Positions 46,001 to 55,420 of a DNA stretch of 64,000 nt are shown here, one piece after another. Source of the DNA: Pyrrhosoma nymphula (Eukaryota; Arthropoda; Insecta; Odonata; Coenagrionidae). Every line of letters begins with the position of its first letter. Positions within the stretch are counted from its first letter, which is position 1. The notes beneath the pieces were generated by a model. The model did no database searches, had not been told where the DNA came from, and saw only the letters and a list, made by a program, of their open reading frames with translations. The stretch lies in assembly GCA_963573305.1 (NCBI GenBank), contig OY754329.1, forward strand, positions 45,218,417 through 45,282,416, in the 5' to 3' direction. Made by a program: the position numbers and the translations under genes.

Positions 46001-49000
46001 AATGTTGTGATTTGATGTAAATAAAATAGAACATAACAATGAATAAAATAAAGAAGATAAATAAAATACATTCTACACACAAAATATGCCCCCATATTAG
46101 TGCAGTAACATTCGAATTCATAGCCAGGGCCAACTTCTAAAACTGTCACCTAAGCGATGTTGCCGCTTTTAATTTTCCCTAATCGTAAGTGTTGCAACAT
46201 GTGGTGACTATAAATAAGGAGGCTCCTCTGTCTCTCTTCCAAATGATCACAAAGGGTTTCCTATTAGCCTAACGCGAGCAAGGTGACTGTTTTCTAGATT
46301 GTGCCCACGGTGAAGGCCTAAAGAGTGCATTAGATTTAGGTTTCAAATTTAAAAATTAGGAGTGATGTTATTAATTATTATAAGCATGCAAATACTAAGT
46401 AAATCAGTGATATGCAAGTAAATATTAATCAGTGATGAAATTTTCAATATCATTCACTTCAATACTTTCATTCCATTTAGGCATGATTTATTTTTCTGCT
46501 TGATCAGGTTCAAATAAAACTACTGGAATTAAAACTAATGCATAAACCAAATCAATATGTGTCTGTAAAACACAACTATGATCTTCGTTTTTATCAACTG
46601 ACATTAATAAATGCCATCAATTTTGAAGCTATATTCTGCCGAGTATCATGATAAGGATAGTGTGAGAAAGAATACCTAGACAGGTAATTCTTATTTTATT
46701 GCAACCCTAAAGAAATGGCAAACTTGCTCCACTGCTTTGCATACAAAATAACAAGTACTAGAAGGCAAAGTATGCTTAGTGGATGTTGGATGTTTCAGCC
46801 ATTTGTTAGTTCATTACTGGCAGTGAATCACTATTTTGTATAATTAATGTAGAGTGCCTTGTAGGAAAAGAATAGCTCATGATTGACATACACGTAACAT
46901 TTTTTCCAAAAATGGAGATGAAAAGTTGGGGGGAAGAAGGCTTATATATGGACAAATAAAGTACTTCCGAACTGGAATGAGCTCCATTGTCTTTACACTT
47001 CAGGGCAATGCACAATTTTATGTACTTTTACGCACTTTAAGTATGAAAATGTTACATTTACAGATGGTCCAGGAGCATGCCCATTACTATAGATAAAATC
47101 CAAAATATTTAACACACTTTCAAAGTTAAATACACATCAATACCTTCTGAGAGTTATGGTCAACTAGCCCACCGATGATATAAACTTTATCTTCATCTAA
47201 TGTGGTTACAATATTTTCAGAATCACTCGTCAGGTACACCAATTCATCAGGCTTGAAGAGTTTGGTGAAATGCTCGGATGAAAAATTAATCTGCAAAAGT
47301 AAAATTGCTTGTAAGTTATTGCAGCTATTGATGCCAGGATTCAACTTAAAAGCATTGAAACACATGCCTCTGAATGTCGAAGTTTGTTGAAAAAGGACTT
47401 ATGCAGGAATTGAGTCACCACAATTCTTATTGCAACCAATAGTTTATTGGGTCAATGCTAGACATGTTAAAGCTCCAAACTGTCTTGCTGGTGGTGGTCT
47501 CTACTGAATAGAGGCTAAGCTCACACACTGGGCTTATGTAGGCTCAGACGTAGCCCTTTGAACATCATGCCCGATGATCACCAGTATTGCTGATAAATGA
47601 TTACTCAGAATGAATGCCACAATAATGGTAAGATTTTTAAAGAATGAGAATGCGTCATCAAAAGAATTTTCACTCATGGAGAGCAACAACACAATTAATT
47701 TTCACAGAAGTAAAAAAATTGGATGCATTGCTTAAAAAAATATATACACACCAGAATAACTCAAGACATTATTTTTAAAATTGCATTTAAACTTTCCCCA
47801 TGGTTACATGAAATTACTTAAAAGAGAGAACACTCACTGGAAGCCAAAAGAAACAAATGTATTTTCGGACGAAAGACTCAGATGCAAAGAAGGGAGTCAT
47901 TCTGGGCAGGGTGCAGTTAAGTGATTTTACCTTTCACATTTTGTAGAAATATGCTCGGCAAAGTATAAGCTATATGTATCCTTACCTTTGGCTTGGATGC
48001 TATGCTTGTCTAAGGATTAGTATCTTTGATTGAACAGTGTGATATAACGCAAGCAGGCATGGGCACTTGCAGAAAAATTTACAGAGGGGTGCATTCAGTG
48101 GTAGCTCGTGGCCAACAAAAAGGAGGTTTCACAAACTTGTTCACTCCCAACAAAGTGTGTGAAAAATGTCCTCAGTGCCATGCCCATTTTCTTTAAAAAA
48201 TCAATGGTTGAGAGGGGAATGCTTGTTCCCTTCTTATTTATCCCAATATTTTCCAATTTCCAAAGAGTCTTGGGGGGGGGGGGGTGCAGGAGCCGTGCCA
48301 GCAGGTTGAGTATCTAAAAGCTACCAGTGACTAAAACTGTAATAGCAAATTATATATCTTTGGTATTGTAATGCAATCACATCACCAAATTATAAATGTA
48401 TTCTGTAAATGATGCATGACTTGTTTCCTCTTTGGAGCTGGACATATATATCTAATTCACTGTCACAAAAACACTGTACAAAATTCCACTCATTATTTTA
48501 TTGCTGTCGACCGGTTTCGACGACTAAAGCGTCATTTACTAGACAAACTGTTTTGTCTTATAAATGACGCTTTCGTCGTCGAAACTGGTCGACAGCAATA
48601 AAATAATTAGTGGAATTTTGTACCGTGTTTTTGTGACAATGAATTCTATCTTCAATTTCCACAAAGCATCGCCCCAAAATCGATTAATTTGATCTATATC
48701 TAAATACCAACCAGCTAGCTGCCTCAGGGACATGTGGTATGGGGTGTTAGGACACAAACCATGAAGATGGGAGGGAACAGGGAAATGGAATTGGAAGATG
48801 GAGATGACGAAAACTGAAATGTACGGAGAGACTTAGGGAGTCGCTCTTTTTTGTTGCAGTTAACAATGGTGCATGAGAAGATGGAATTTGTGTACCTCTC
48901 AGTGTGAAAGTGTATCTCTCTCATTTCATTCTATCAGTCAACTCAGGAAATGTTATGCAGAGTTAAAATAATATCCTTTGTGTCACCCTAAAGTTTGCAT

Positions 49001-50106
49001 GACCTGATTTTTTCACTGTATGTGTGATATAACAATACACTGTTTTTATGTATTTTCACTGGCTAGCGTGTTTTTTTTTCTATTCTTCCTGTAGGCTCCC
49101 ACTGTTACACCCAATCAAATGTGTTCACGTTGGACTGTCCCTTAGTTAAAACCTTTGGAACAATATCAATAAGAAAAAAGAGAGGCATTTTATTTTCTCC
49201 TTTCATGAGATGCATTTCAGACACTCACATATACACTTAAGTTTGAAACTTTTCACAAAAGGAAACTGATAATGCCGTGATCCTAAGCACTCTAGAGGGA
49301 CACAAGAAAAATTATTTTATTTCAGGGTTCACTAAAATGTATTCCTGCTTACTAACATCCCAATTCCGGAAGCCATCATGTTTCGCCATGTCCTCCTCCA
49401 ATCGCCCACCGAAACTTGTGAGGTAGAACTGCATTGGATCTGAATATCTTCTATTCACACTGTAACAATGATGGATTTGCTTGACACATTTGCCAATGTC
49501 CTATTGAGAAAAATTAATTATTTTAAAGGTTATGAAGCAAAACTGGCTTTAAACACAATAATTACTTAGTCAACATTTCTTACTATTTAAAATAAAAATA
49601 TGCTCAAAAAAACTACGCACCTTTAAATTCATGAGGTCATTAAAGGACAGGTCAATAACTACCCTAACTTTACATTTACTGCCCGACATTTTATTGTATT
49701 TGAGCTCTTTCCGAGATGGACCGAGTATGACGTTATTTTGTAGGGCGATTTTTTTCTTTAGTTTCTGCCTCTCTTTCTCTCTTGCCCTGAAATGTAACAA
49801 CAATAACACGGCTTAGGTCATTTTTAAGGCTGCATTTATATATGCAAAATATCATCACAAATATAATGGCATTGCCACGGACCTCTTTAACTTGCGTACT
49901 TCGAGCCATTTTTCTCGTTTTTCTAGCCTTTTCCTCTGCTTTTTAGACAGACCATCATTTGGAAGTGTTATCTTTTCGTCCACCTGCTTGTCCGTCTGTG
50001 AGTCACAAGTACTACTTCCGTTGCTTTCGTCGTTTTGCTCACAATGAGACAGGATACTGTTAATTTTTTTATCACTTTTTTCCTGATAGGCATCGTCGAT
50101 TTCCAT
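27944..50106 (-). CDS. TRMT10A: tRNA (guanine-9-N1)-methyltransferase, six coding exons
   Basis: Exons 50106-49883, 49786-49621, 49500-49357, 47290-47144, 31891-31786 and 28221-27944 join in phase (1065 nt, 354 residues; human TRMT10A 339). The enzyme methylates N1 of G9 in tRNAs with S-adenosylmethionine. Blocks: lysine-rich N-terminus LSKKQRKRLEKREKW; SPOUT fold start VRVVIDLSFNDLMNLK; PMQFYLTSFGGRL; ELVYLTSDSEN; KVYIIGGLVDHN with the catalytic-type Asp; ISHGQLPIGEFLKM; and VFEIMHGVCHGKTWEEAL followed by VIPPRKGA. An acidic, Ser/Glu-rich tail follows. All junctions are GT-AG. Intron 4 (47143-31892, about 15.2 kb) and intron 5 (31785-28222, about 3.6 kb) are packed with mobile elements. The A paralogue is chosen by overall pattern and length; B is less likely. 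Confidence 0.93.
28848..30632. mobile_element. TIR-bounded DNA element in TRMT10A intron 5
   Basis: Left AAGGTGGTCTCA... then GATGACGTCACGGCAGAC; right GTCTGCCGTGACGTCACGG... then TGAGACCACTT. These are inverted relative to each other over about 50 bp with a mismatched middle. Each end contains TGACGTCA, a full CREB-type palindrome. The interior is AT-rich with one open frame (29420-29722, +) of 100 codons. No family was recognised, so the superfamily is unassigned. The target duplication is not clear; TAA/TTTTAA lie nearby. Confidence 0.65.
31786..31891 (-). CDS. TRMT10A: TRMT10A exon 5
   Basis: Acceptor TTTCATCTAG/GGA, donor CATG/GTAAGTG. It reads GHCLKVAKDAGISHGQLPIG then EFLKMSTRKTLTIDH, the segment after the LVDHN loop that forms part of the SAM pocket in SPOUT enzymes. 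Confidence 0.93.
32573..32719. repeat. Imperfect direct repeat beside a LINE fragment
   Basis: ATGACCTCAACAGTGATTTC and on through AAATAAGGATC occurs at about 32573-32624 and again at about 32670-32718, about 97 bp apart, with a few changes. It abuts the 3' boundary of the LINE fragment at about 32718. It could be a local tandem duplication. Confidence 0.7.
32718..33330 (-). pseudogene. LINE ORF2 fragment (linker and start of RT)
   Basis: A 208-codon open frame on the minus strand: KSLKAFEQCVRDHRKTINER, SAWDVIKCNTKATKTNY, ITDPLQ-type VTDPLQIAENFNLMFCN, VKKVLNSLPNKWSSGFDEIP, LADIINATFDEGHFPNYLKL and VNPIHKKG. This is the endonuclease-RT linker and finger segment of CR1/Jockey-like LINEs. The first motif (K-S-G-DEIP) is kept, but the sequence stops before the catalytic palm, so it is an internal piece with neither LINE end. 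The intact frame suggests recent origin. Confidence 0.8.
33391..33790 (-). mobile_element. PLE 3' end (tail plus terminal repeat), 5'-truncated
   Basis: Read on the minus strand: a pyrimidine-rich tail (33760-33590), a TATATATAC stretch, the hammerhead core (33536-33501), AATAAATATTAC and TGGAGTTAACT, then AACCTGCAACCGTTTCC. The terminal part matches 36815-36945 closely, so the two are members of one family. Confidence 0.7.
33501..33536 (-). ncRNA. Hammerhead-ribozyme-like motif, best copy
   Basis: On the minus strand: CTGAAGA (33534-33528), stem II GACAC/GTGTC with loop AAA (perfect 5-bp pairing), GAAA (33513-33510), stem III CC(CAG)GG and TC at 33502-33501. Every conserved core base of the CUGANGA...GAAA...UH hammerhead is present. 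The very short stem III is the form known from PLE ribozymes, which are thought to work as dimers. Confidence 0.72.
33800..34838. other. No recognisable gene (TRMT10A intron 4)
   Basis: AT-rich intron sequence with no supported coding or TIR structure. Confidence 0.4.
34839..36171. mobile_element. TIR-bounded DNA element
   Basis: Left end GGGGGCCTATACCCAAGTTC then TCACTCG; right end CGAGTGAGAAC then TCGGGCGTAGGCCCCC. These are inverted copies over about 27 bp with few mismatches. Additional ACTCACTCG/CGAGTGAG motifs lie inside near both ends (34885, 36105). No coding was seen in about 1.3 kb. The superfamily is unassigned because the target duplication is unclear. Confidence 0.7.
36863..37032. 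repeat. Long near-perfect palindrome of two PLE ends
   Basis: TACGGAATAATTATAATAAC and on to CTTCAGG (36863-36945) is followed at once by its inverted partner CCTGATGATGACACC to TTATTCCGTA (36947-37032). Arms are about 83 bp, with almost no loop. It is followed by a (TA)n run (37035-37066). The family is shared with 33391-33790, and a further outer stretch of that family extends left to 36815. Confidence 0.85.
36911..36946 (-). ncRNA. Hammerhead-ribozyme-like motif (PLE palindrome, left arm)
   Basis: Minus strand: CTGAAGA, stem II GACAC/GTGTT (one G-U pair), GAAA, CCCGGG stem III and TC, with all core bases present. The mirror core on the + strand (36948-36980) is broken: GCAA replaces GAAA and GGTTT replaces GGTC. 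Confidence 0.65.
37567..38153. mobile_element. hAT-like MITE built of AAATTACGGTAATTT repeats
   Basis: The 8-bp duplication GTTATCTG (37567-37574 and 38146-38153) flanks 571 bp with ends TAGAGATGGG and CCCATCTCTA. Just inside both ends lie arrays of AAAATTACCGTAATTTT-type palindromes (at least four on the left, four on the right). The 8-bp duplication fits hAT, although the ends are TAGAG rather than CAG. There is no coding. Confidence 0.85.
38154..40689. other. No recognisable gene (TRMT10A intron 4)
   Basis: Mostly AT-rich. 40074-40536 (+) has overlapping open frames without family motifs and may be a decayed LINE part ahead of the RTE fragment that follows. Confidence 0.35.
40690..41250 (+). 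pseudogene. RTE LINE 3' fragment
   Basis: Plus-strand blocks: VEQYNYLCRTL, DIRMRIAQAKEAFRNM, then VFCGAETWIQRNKDENMFQM, VWKKMKKYS, NEEVLGMVGEEE-like KCxGMVGEEEKL, MRGEGMLKSVIEGRMLRKR. This is the conserved C-terminal tail that follows the RT domain in RTE LINEs (GAETW..., EGRM...KR...). It is 5'-truncated and frameshifted, of the same broad family as the LINE in GINS3 but a different copy. Confidence 0.8.
43425..43553 (-). mobile_element. PLE-end scrap inserted in frame in the LINE ORF
   Basis: Between AELIKN and KFIVCGIWISEELPEEW, which are contiguous apart from a short gap in related LINEs, lie about 43 extra codons (GFIQKMPYYGETGHNF...). On the DNA level they are a PLE end: CAGAAGA, stem GCCAT/ATGGT, GAAA, CCGG, TC, then AATAAAGTG. 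The length and phase keep the LINE frame open. Confidence 0.65.
43507..43538 (-). ncRNA. Hammerhead-like motif with one core change
   Basis: Minus strand CAGAAGA (T to A at core position 2), stem II GCCAT/ATGGT with loop ATT, GAAA, CCGG and TC. The core is otherwise complete, but this substitution should abolish cleavage. Confidence 0.5.
45255..47143. other. No recognisable gene (TRMT10A intron 4)
   Basis: No coding, TIR or PLE structure identified. The open frame at 45489-45806 has no family features. Confidence 0.4.
47144..47290 (-). CDS. TRMT10A: TRMT10A exon 4
   Basis: Acceptor ACTTTTGCAG/ATT, donor CAGAAG/GTATTG, 49 whole codons. It reads INFSSEHFTKLFKPDELVYL then TSDSENIV and KVYIIGGLVDHNSQK. 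The LVDHN loop carries the Asp implicated in catalysis in the Trm10 family. Confidence 0.95.
47291..49356. other. TRMT10A intron 3
   Basis: Intron of 2066 nt. It holds the PLE-type palindrome at 48455-48644 and, at 48085-48335, a possible small hAT-like repeat with a poly-G run (48274-48285). The rest is AT-rich. Confidence 0.6.
48455..48644. repeat. 190-bp near-perfect inverted repeat, PLE-derived
   Basis: The left arm ATTCACTGTCACAAAAACAC to about 48545 is mirrored by the right arm ending GTGTTTTTGTGACAATGAAT. The loop is only a few bases around ACTGTT. The + strand of the right arm reads ATGACG-CTTTCGT-CGTCGAAAC-TGGTC (stem II, GAAA and TC of a hammerhead), but CTGATGA has become TTATAA, so the catalytic core is lost on this side; the left arm is altered likewise. 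Confidence 0.75.
49357..49500 (-). CDS. TRMT10A: TRMT10A exon 3
   Basis: Acceptor TTCTCAATAG/GAC, donor GGGAT/GTTAGT, 48 whole codons. It reads DIGKCVKQIHHCYSVNRR then PMQFYLTSFGGRLEEDMAKH and GFRNWD, matching the N-terminal half of the Trm10 SPOUT domain. Confidence 0.93.
49621..49786 (-). CDS. TRMT10A: TRMT10A exon 2
   Basis: Acceptor TTACATTTCAG/G completes an Arg codon; donor TTAAAG/GTGCGT. A basic helix (REKERQKLKKK) is followed by VRVVIDLSFNDLMNLK, the first strand of the methyltransferase domain. Confidence 0.92.
49883..50106 (-). CDS. TRMT10A: TRMT10A exon 1 (coding start)
   Basis: ATG at 50106-50104 opens an acidic, Ser/Asn-rich N-terminus (MEIDDAYQEKSDKK...), then LSKKQRKRLEKREKWLEVRK. 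It ends AAGAG/GTCCGT. The SKRQ-KK-type basic motif is the family N-terminus. The next upstream stop in frame makes this the only reasonable start. Confidence 0.9.
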
Positions 50107-51282
50107 ATTTAGCTATTAATTTCCTTGTGCACACAATACGCATGAGAACCGGCATTAAGTTATCCCATTGACGGTATCAATCGAAAAGTACAGTTTATCG
50201 AGATATCGATTATCTACGAGATCTACGACTTTTACTATCGATGTTTTGGAGCGCTAAGGTTAAAATGTCGGTTGTGTTCTGCATCTGCTTTCAGAGCATT
50301 AATCTCAGAAATCATTAATACCGTTATTCTGAAATTATTAATCTAATGAATTCATTGCAAAGTATCTAATTCCTCTCGTGACTCAAGAGTAAAAAGGTAA
50401 ATATTAACCGACATCGTACTTTTTCTGTTTCTGTTGTTCAAACCTTCCGCAGTTTGCTGTTAAGAAGGAATTAAATATTTTAAAAGTTTTGTGTCTCTAT
50501 GAAATTAGTTTTTGAGGATATACCGTATTAATTGCAAGGTTGTAGATGGTTTATACTCCAAGGCCCATGCTGGCACATGTCAATAGATTGTTTTAATCGA
50601 ATTTGACATTCCGTTTTCTTTCAATGCTATTTCTTCTTTGGCTTACCAAATGTCTCGGTTGGGTTGGGACAGTCCCGGTTTTAAGGATCTTCTGGTGACC
50701 CTTCCGGTTGGCAAATATGTCCCGCCTGACACTGAGATGTCCCGTAGTGTCTCAGTTAGGGCCGTTGTCCCCTACACGCAGAAGTGTGTGCAGTGAGAAA
50801 TGTGTAATGTGTATCAAAGTAAGTACCTACTTAATTTTTGTGAAAAAAAAATTGGCACCGGTTTTGTGGAAATGGTATAAGTATGATATCTTGAAGAGAA
50901 AGAAACACAGGTAAAAACACTGGTGAGTCTGCCTATACCTTCCCCTGTTTTTCCACAACCCCCTCCTCCCATTTTTCTCAAATTCCTACCCCACTCCCAA
51001 TTTTGTGACATATAAGGTAAAACTAGTTTTACAAATATCCTGCTGTTTACTAATAATTTACAACAAGTTAAGCCTCTCTAGGCATATTAGGCAACTTAGA
51101 AAATAGCAATCAGAAATTGATTTTTGAAGCTGTAATCTAACAGCACTTGTACACTCAACAGGAATTTATTTTTCCACATAAATTCTGTACAATTTCCCAC
51201 TCCACCAAATATCCACACATTCCAGTGGATTTCACTAGGAATCAACATGGATCCACAAACCTGTTCTCTCTAGGCTGTACCT
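50107..51282. other. Upstream region of TRMT10A
   Basis: The promoter of TRMT10A must lie at its left end. A run of closely spaced ATCGATA-type motifs (50177-50242: ATCGAAAAG, TATCGAGATATCGATTA, ATCGATG) resembles DREF/DRE elements (TATCGATA) of arthropod housekeeping promoters. Beyond that I see no gene up to the PLE piece at 51283. Confidence 0.45.
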
Positions 51283-51370
51283 TGATGATGGCATAAGGTG
51301 CTGAAACCTTGGTCTGTGGTAAATTAAAGTGCGGTTATTTTACTTGTGTTTCTCTATCTTCGAGATGAAT
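51280..51370 (+). ncRNA. Hammerhead-like PLE end
   Basis: CTTGATGA (one extra T in the core), stem II GGCA/TGCT with loop TAAGG, GAAA, CC-TT-GG and TC (51280-51314), then AAATTAAAG and a TTTACTTGTGTTTC tail like the other PLE ends. It is a single isolated end fragment. Confidence 0.5.
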
Positions 51371-51849
51371 GCCTACTTTATTTTTTATAGATTGGGAGCT
51401 AAATAGATTTACAATATTTCTGTTTGCGAATAGTTATCAGGAAAATAAAGGCTTTAAAAGGGCAATTTCATGCTCAAATTTTTTATGAAGGTGTTATAAA
51501 GTGTTACTGTGTCTAGCTATTCTTTTTAAATGTCTTCAGTCAATATAGTTATTTTTCACAAATATGATTTTTTATGTACCTACAAACTAATTCTTTCTCG
51601 GTGAATGTTGAAGATAAATTCTTCTGGGGTTGCATGTGGGATCAGTTCCTTCTTCTCTGCTGATGTTTCAATATGCGATTTGCTCATCCTCTTCATCAGC
51701 CCTGAAGAATGAGTGAGTCGTGCATTAAAATGTTGGCATAGATAGAGGACCTGGCCTGCTGTAAAACCTGAACAAAATTTATTATTTATGATTGATTACT
51801 CTGTATTACAGGTACTCAGAAAAATTTGAGGCAATTGCCTGCGTAGAAC

Positions 51850-51933
51850 ATGGCATCAGATAGTGGAAAGCATACTAGGATGGAGATGCAAAGCGACCAA
51901 GGAACACTAAAGGGTCTCCGTGGGATACTTATG
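51850..51933 (+). CDS. Possible first coding exon of a head-to-head gene
   Basis: ATG at 51850 opens 28 codons (MASDSGKHTRMEMQSDQGTL, then KGLRGILM) up to the good donor ATG/GTATGT. A TATTACAG acceptor at 51811 would make 51812-51933 an exon with a short 5' UTR. It would be divergent from TRMT10A. No downstream exon was identified, so support is thin. Confidence 0.28.
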
Positions 51934-52839
51934 GTATGTCTACCCTCTGATTCATTCTTGCTTCACCCTCCCTAGCCTGCAAATTCTTGCTGATGAGGCA
52001 GCCAAATTCAACAACAAAAAATACTTTGTATGTCAATTAGAAAAAAACTGATGACGTACTTGTTATGAAACATGAAAATGCATGTATTTTTTCTCTGGAA
52101 ACCTTTTGAACAACTCGGCGTTAAAATTGACCCAACCAATATTTTGGAGAATTGTTATTTTTTTCAAGGGTGATGACCCCCAAAAAACAAATTATATGGA
52201 TGTATAGAATATAACTATAATTGACGAAAAGTCAGAATAATAGTGCTCTGGATGCATATTGGAAAGAATAGAGAAAACATTATGAGATGGGTCAAAAATA
52301 ACCCAGACATGGTTGTAATCTTAATAGAAGCTTAAAAGGAGGTAAATAGATAGTATTGGATAGACGAGTTTCAACATGCAACAAATTCAGGTGGTTAGTT
52401 GAAGACTGTGCACATAATCTACAAATCAATATGTGGGTTGCAAAATTATGTGTATTCACAGTCTTGGTACCCTCTTAGTTTGTTATGATTTGGCTAGCCT
52501 AATATTTTCAGGTAATTTTGAGTAACCTTTGGCATACTTACCATTATAGCTTATTCATCAAGTAGATATATTTTTTATTTCACTGCAAGACTCATACTGT
52601 GAATACATTATAAGTTGGCCTATGGTGGTTGTAGTCAGGCAATGAATAGAGCTTTAATAATAAGGTTGCAGAATCGTTACACCTTTGGAAGTTGAGGCCC
52701 TATATACATGTATGGTAGAAAATATCAGTTTATACTTTCATATTTTATATGGTGGGCTTCAACTGTAAAGCTATGCTTAGTGTCCAACACCAATCTCATT
52801 GAACATGACAAAAAAAAATATCTTAGTATATTCCATGCT

Positions 52840-54822
52840 AAAAATGTTTATGGTCAACCCAGGTTTTGACTGCACAGCAATCATTATCTAGGTACATTTA
52901 CAGTTGAAGCGAGTCAATATATAGAGAAGAGATGTGGGTGGGGGGGGGGGAGAAGTGACGGTTGACGTGCGTTACAGTCAGATTCAGTCAATGGGAGAGG
53001 GTGGGGAATGGTATAGAGAATAGAGGGGAATAGGAAGGAAAAACACATTCATTAAGAAGATTAACATTTTTGTTGGTAGTGGCATTCAAAATTTCAAATA
53101 GTTCAAAGAAGTCCTTTTGGTCCCTTTTCTCTCAATACGGAGCATTTCAGGCACAAAATCACTTTCGTGGTCCTCCTCGATTAAGTGTTTGACAAAAGAT
53201 GATGAGAAATCTTCCTTCAACCAACACATTTTGTGTTCCTGATCCCTGATATTGGTGGCTTGACTACTTTGGCCAATATATGAATTGGGAAGTGCAATTG
53301 GGAGTGGTGCACTTTAGCCTACATACACTATTCCTGTTCATCATTGTCACTTTGTCCTTCGATTTGAATAATAATTTGCCCAAAGTTTTCGGGTTGTAAA
53401 GAGAAACATTGAGCTTATTCTGGGGGAAGGCATCAAATAATTTATAAGAAATGTTCCCAAGAATGGGAAGTTTACACCATTGTTTGGATGGCTTGTCATG
53501 TATTTTAAAACTGAGTTAAATAATTAGCTTAAAAGTCTCTTTCTTGTTTACACGGATTAAAATTTTGCCAGTTAAATCAGTCGTATATCCATTATTGAGA
53601 GCAATCAGTTTGATAGTATTCAATTCGGATTGGAAGTTGGGCTCGGATAGTGGTACAAGGCAGTGAATCATAATGTAGAAACTAGAGAGCTTGAGTAAAT
53701 GGTGATGGCAGGAATTGTTAGGAATAACCGCGTCAGTATACGTGGGTTTGCTGAAGATGGAGAATTCGTGGTAGCCTTTCATTATATCTATGGTAAGGTC
53801 AAGAAAATGAATCTTATTTCCTCCTGTCTCTACCATGAACTTTATAGAAAAATTTAAAAACCTGTCTAAATGACGAAAACTGCCAGTCCATACACACAGC
53901 ACATCATCGGCATATTGGAACCGATAAAAACATTCTTAAGGAGAAAATTATCAGAATTAAAAAGTTTTCCCTCTAAGTTGGTCATAGAAATATCTGCTAA
54001 TAATGGAGAAATTGGTGAGCCTAAGAAGGGATAAGATAGCAAGGCCATGAGTTTGCTCATAAAAAATACGGAATGCCCATTCAATACGAAATAAGGTTGG
54101 CTTACACATAATTGCTACAAGAGCTCTAATTCTAAGGTTAGTCAAGGATTGGATTTTGTATCTTTGACTAGAGCTATGGTTAAGGAAACTGCCTCATGAG
54201 CCAGGATGGACGTGAACATTTTTTTTATGTCAAAAGAAATAAGCTTTGAGTTGGGAGGGGTTTTAAATCATGACAATTTTTGTGCAAGTTCAGTGGAGTT
54301 TTTAACTGTCCACTTACGTTTAAAATGGGAAAACTCGCGAAGAAGAGACTTGAATTTTAAAGCTATTTTATGTGAGGGTGCAGAGAAGTGAGAAACAATG
54401 GGTCTAATGGGTACTTACCCCCTCTTTATAGGTTTTTGGTAGCCCATAGAGTCTAGGGGGCAACAGTTTCATGTTAACAAATTTCCAATTCTGCTATGGA
54501 CAAACAAGGGAAGAACTCTCAGATAAATTATCTTTTAACTTCTGTTGAAAGCATATGGTCGGATCCTTAGGTATTGTCACAAACTGATCATCACTTAAGA
54601 ATGATAGCACTTTTTTGACATAACCACTTTTAGATAAAACAACCACACTGTTCCCTTTATCTGCCCTTGAAAGAATCAAATTACCACCGTTGAGGGTATT
54701 ATTTACCTGACAGATGGTTTGGGTGACTGGAAGGCTTCGATGCCAATGATCCTGATCATTGGTTGCGAGGGCCAAGGAGATACGTTCTGCAACTGGGTGT
54801 TTCCTTCCCATTCCCCTCTATT
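52840..54822 (-). pseudogene. Penelope-like element with RT and GIY-YIG remnants
   Basis: Minus-strand order: LILSRADKGNSVVVLSKSGY, then FLSDDQF and PKDPT (about 54670-54560); FEL/KLFNSDNFL; the position of YADD altered (MCCVYG frame, LCVWTGS kept, about 53905); HLDRFLNFSIKFMVETGGNK; IHFLDLTIDIMKGYHEFSIF; SKPTYTDAVIPNNSCHHH. After these come CRLKCTT and, in another frame, NSYIGQSSQATNIRDQEHKM (about 53290), the YIG...R..EH part of the GIY-YIG nuclease, to a stop near 53090. The tail carries a decayed hammerhead (52897-52857). Frameshifts make it inactive. Confidence 0.88.
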
Positions 54823-55195
54823 ATCTATACCAGGGGTGGCCAACCCAAATGATATTGCGGGCCACTTTGGAAATGCATCATAACTCCTCAGGCCGCATAT
54901 AATATTATAAAGTTAATATAAAAGTTATTATAAAAGTTAATTTTTTCTCATAATTTCGACAGTTAATTTTTGAATATATGGATGCACAAATAATATATTT
55001 GTTTAATACATTGGTTTTCACTGCTTTGGCCATTATAAAATAAAGATATTTTGTAAAAGTGTGATAAATTAGCGGGCCGGAAAAATGTTCAAGGTGCAGC
55101 TACCCGCGGCCAGCGGGTTGGCCACCCCTGATCTATACCATTCTCCACCCCCTCCCACTGACCGAACCTGACCATGACGCTCGTCTCTGATATAA
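54800..55195 (+). repeat. Inverted copy of the PLE tail, split by the MITE
   Basis: CATTCCCCTCTATTATCTAT continuing after the MITE with ACCATTCTCCACCCCCTCCC then ACTGACCGAACCTGACC matches the reverse complement of the element's own 3' tail at 52960-53025. The PLE is therefore bounded by inverted tail copies, an arrangement known for Penelope elements. Confidence 0.7.
54823..55138. mobile_element. 300-bp hAT MITE with 8-bp duplication
   Basis: CAGGGGTGGCCAACCC (54831 onward) and GGGTTGGCCACCCCTG (to 55130) are perfect inverted ends, flanked by the identical duplication ATCTATAC (54823-54830 and 55131-55138). Perfect ends and duplication indicate a recent insertion. Removing it restores a continuous PLE-tail sequence. 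Confidence 0.95.
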
Positions 55196-55420
55196 TTACT
55201 TTTAATTTTCCGTCACCCTTTTTCTGCATACTTTTTCAGCACATTCTACAATTATTCGGTTCAAACACTCCCACACCTCACTCACATTCCCATTTATTCC
55301 TCCCATTCTCTGTGCTTTAAGGATATTACATCGTCAAGCCAGCATCCATACTGGATTCTTGCCTTGTTGTCCAACAACCTTTCCACTTTGACTCTCATTT
55401 GCTTATACTCACCAAACTTT
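55196..55420 (-). pseudogene. Possible LINE (endonuclease linker) relic
   Basis: Minus strand about 55330-55200 reads QRMGGINGNVSEVWECLNRI then IVECAEKVCRKRVTE. This resembles the W---K--V-ECA--VCG--R linker after the endonuclease of some LINEs. It is short and not confirmed by neighbouring blocks. Confidence 0.35.

Noticed and set aside
48085..48335. CAGTGGTAGC ... GCTACCAGTG as possible hAT ends
   Set aside because: The right end would have to be GCTACCACTG, and the flanking 8 bases do not match, so the element call is not supported.
51655..51715. CTGATGA and GAAAC on the minus strand near 51660-51700
   Set aside because: The 23 bases between the two core parts do not form a clean stem II, and no TC follows a stem III.
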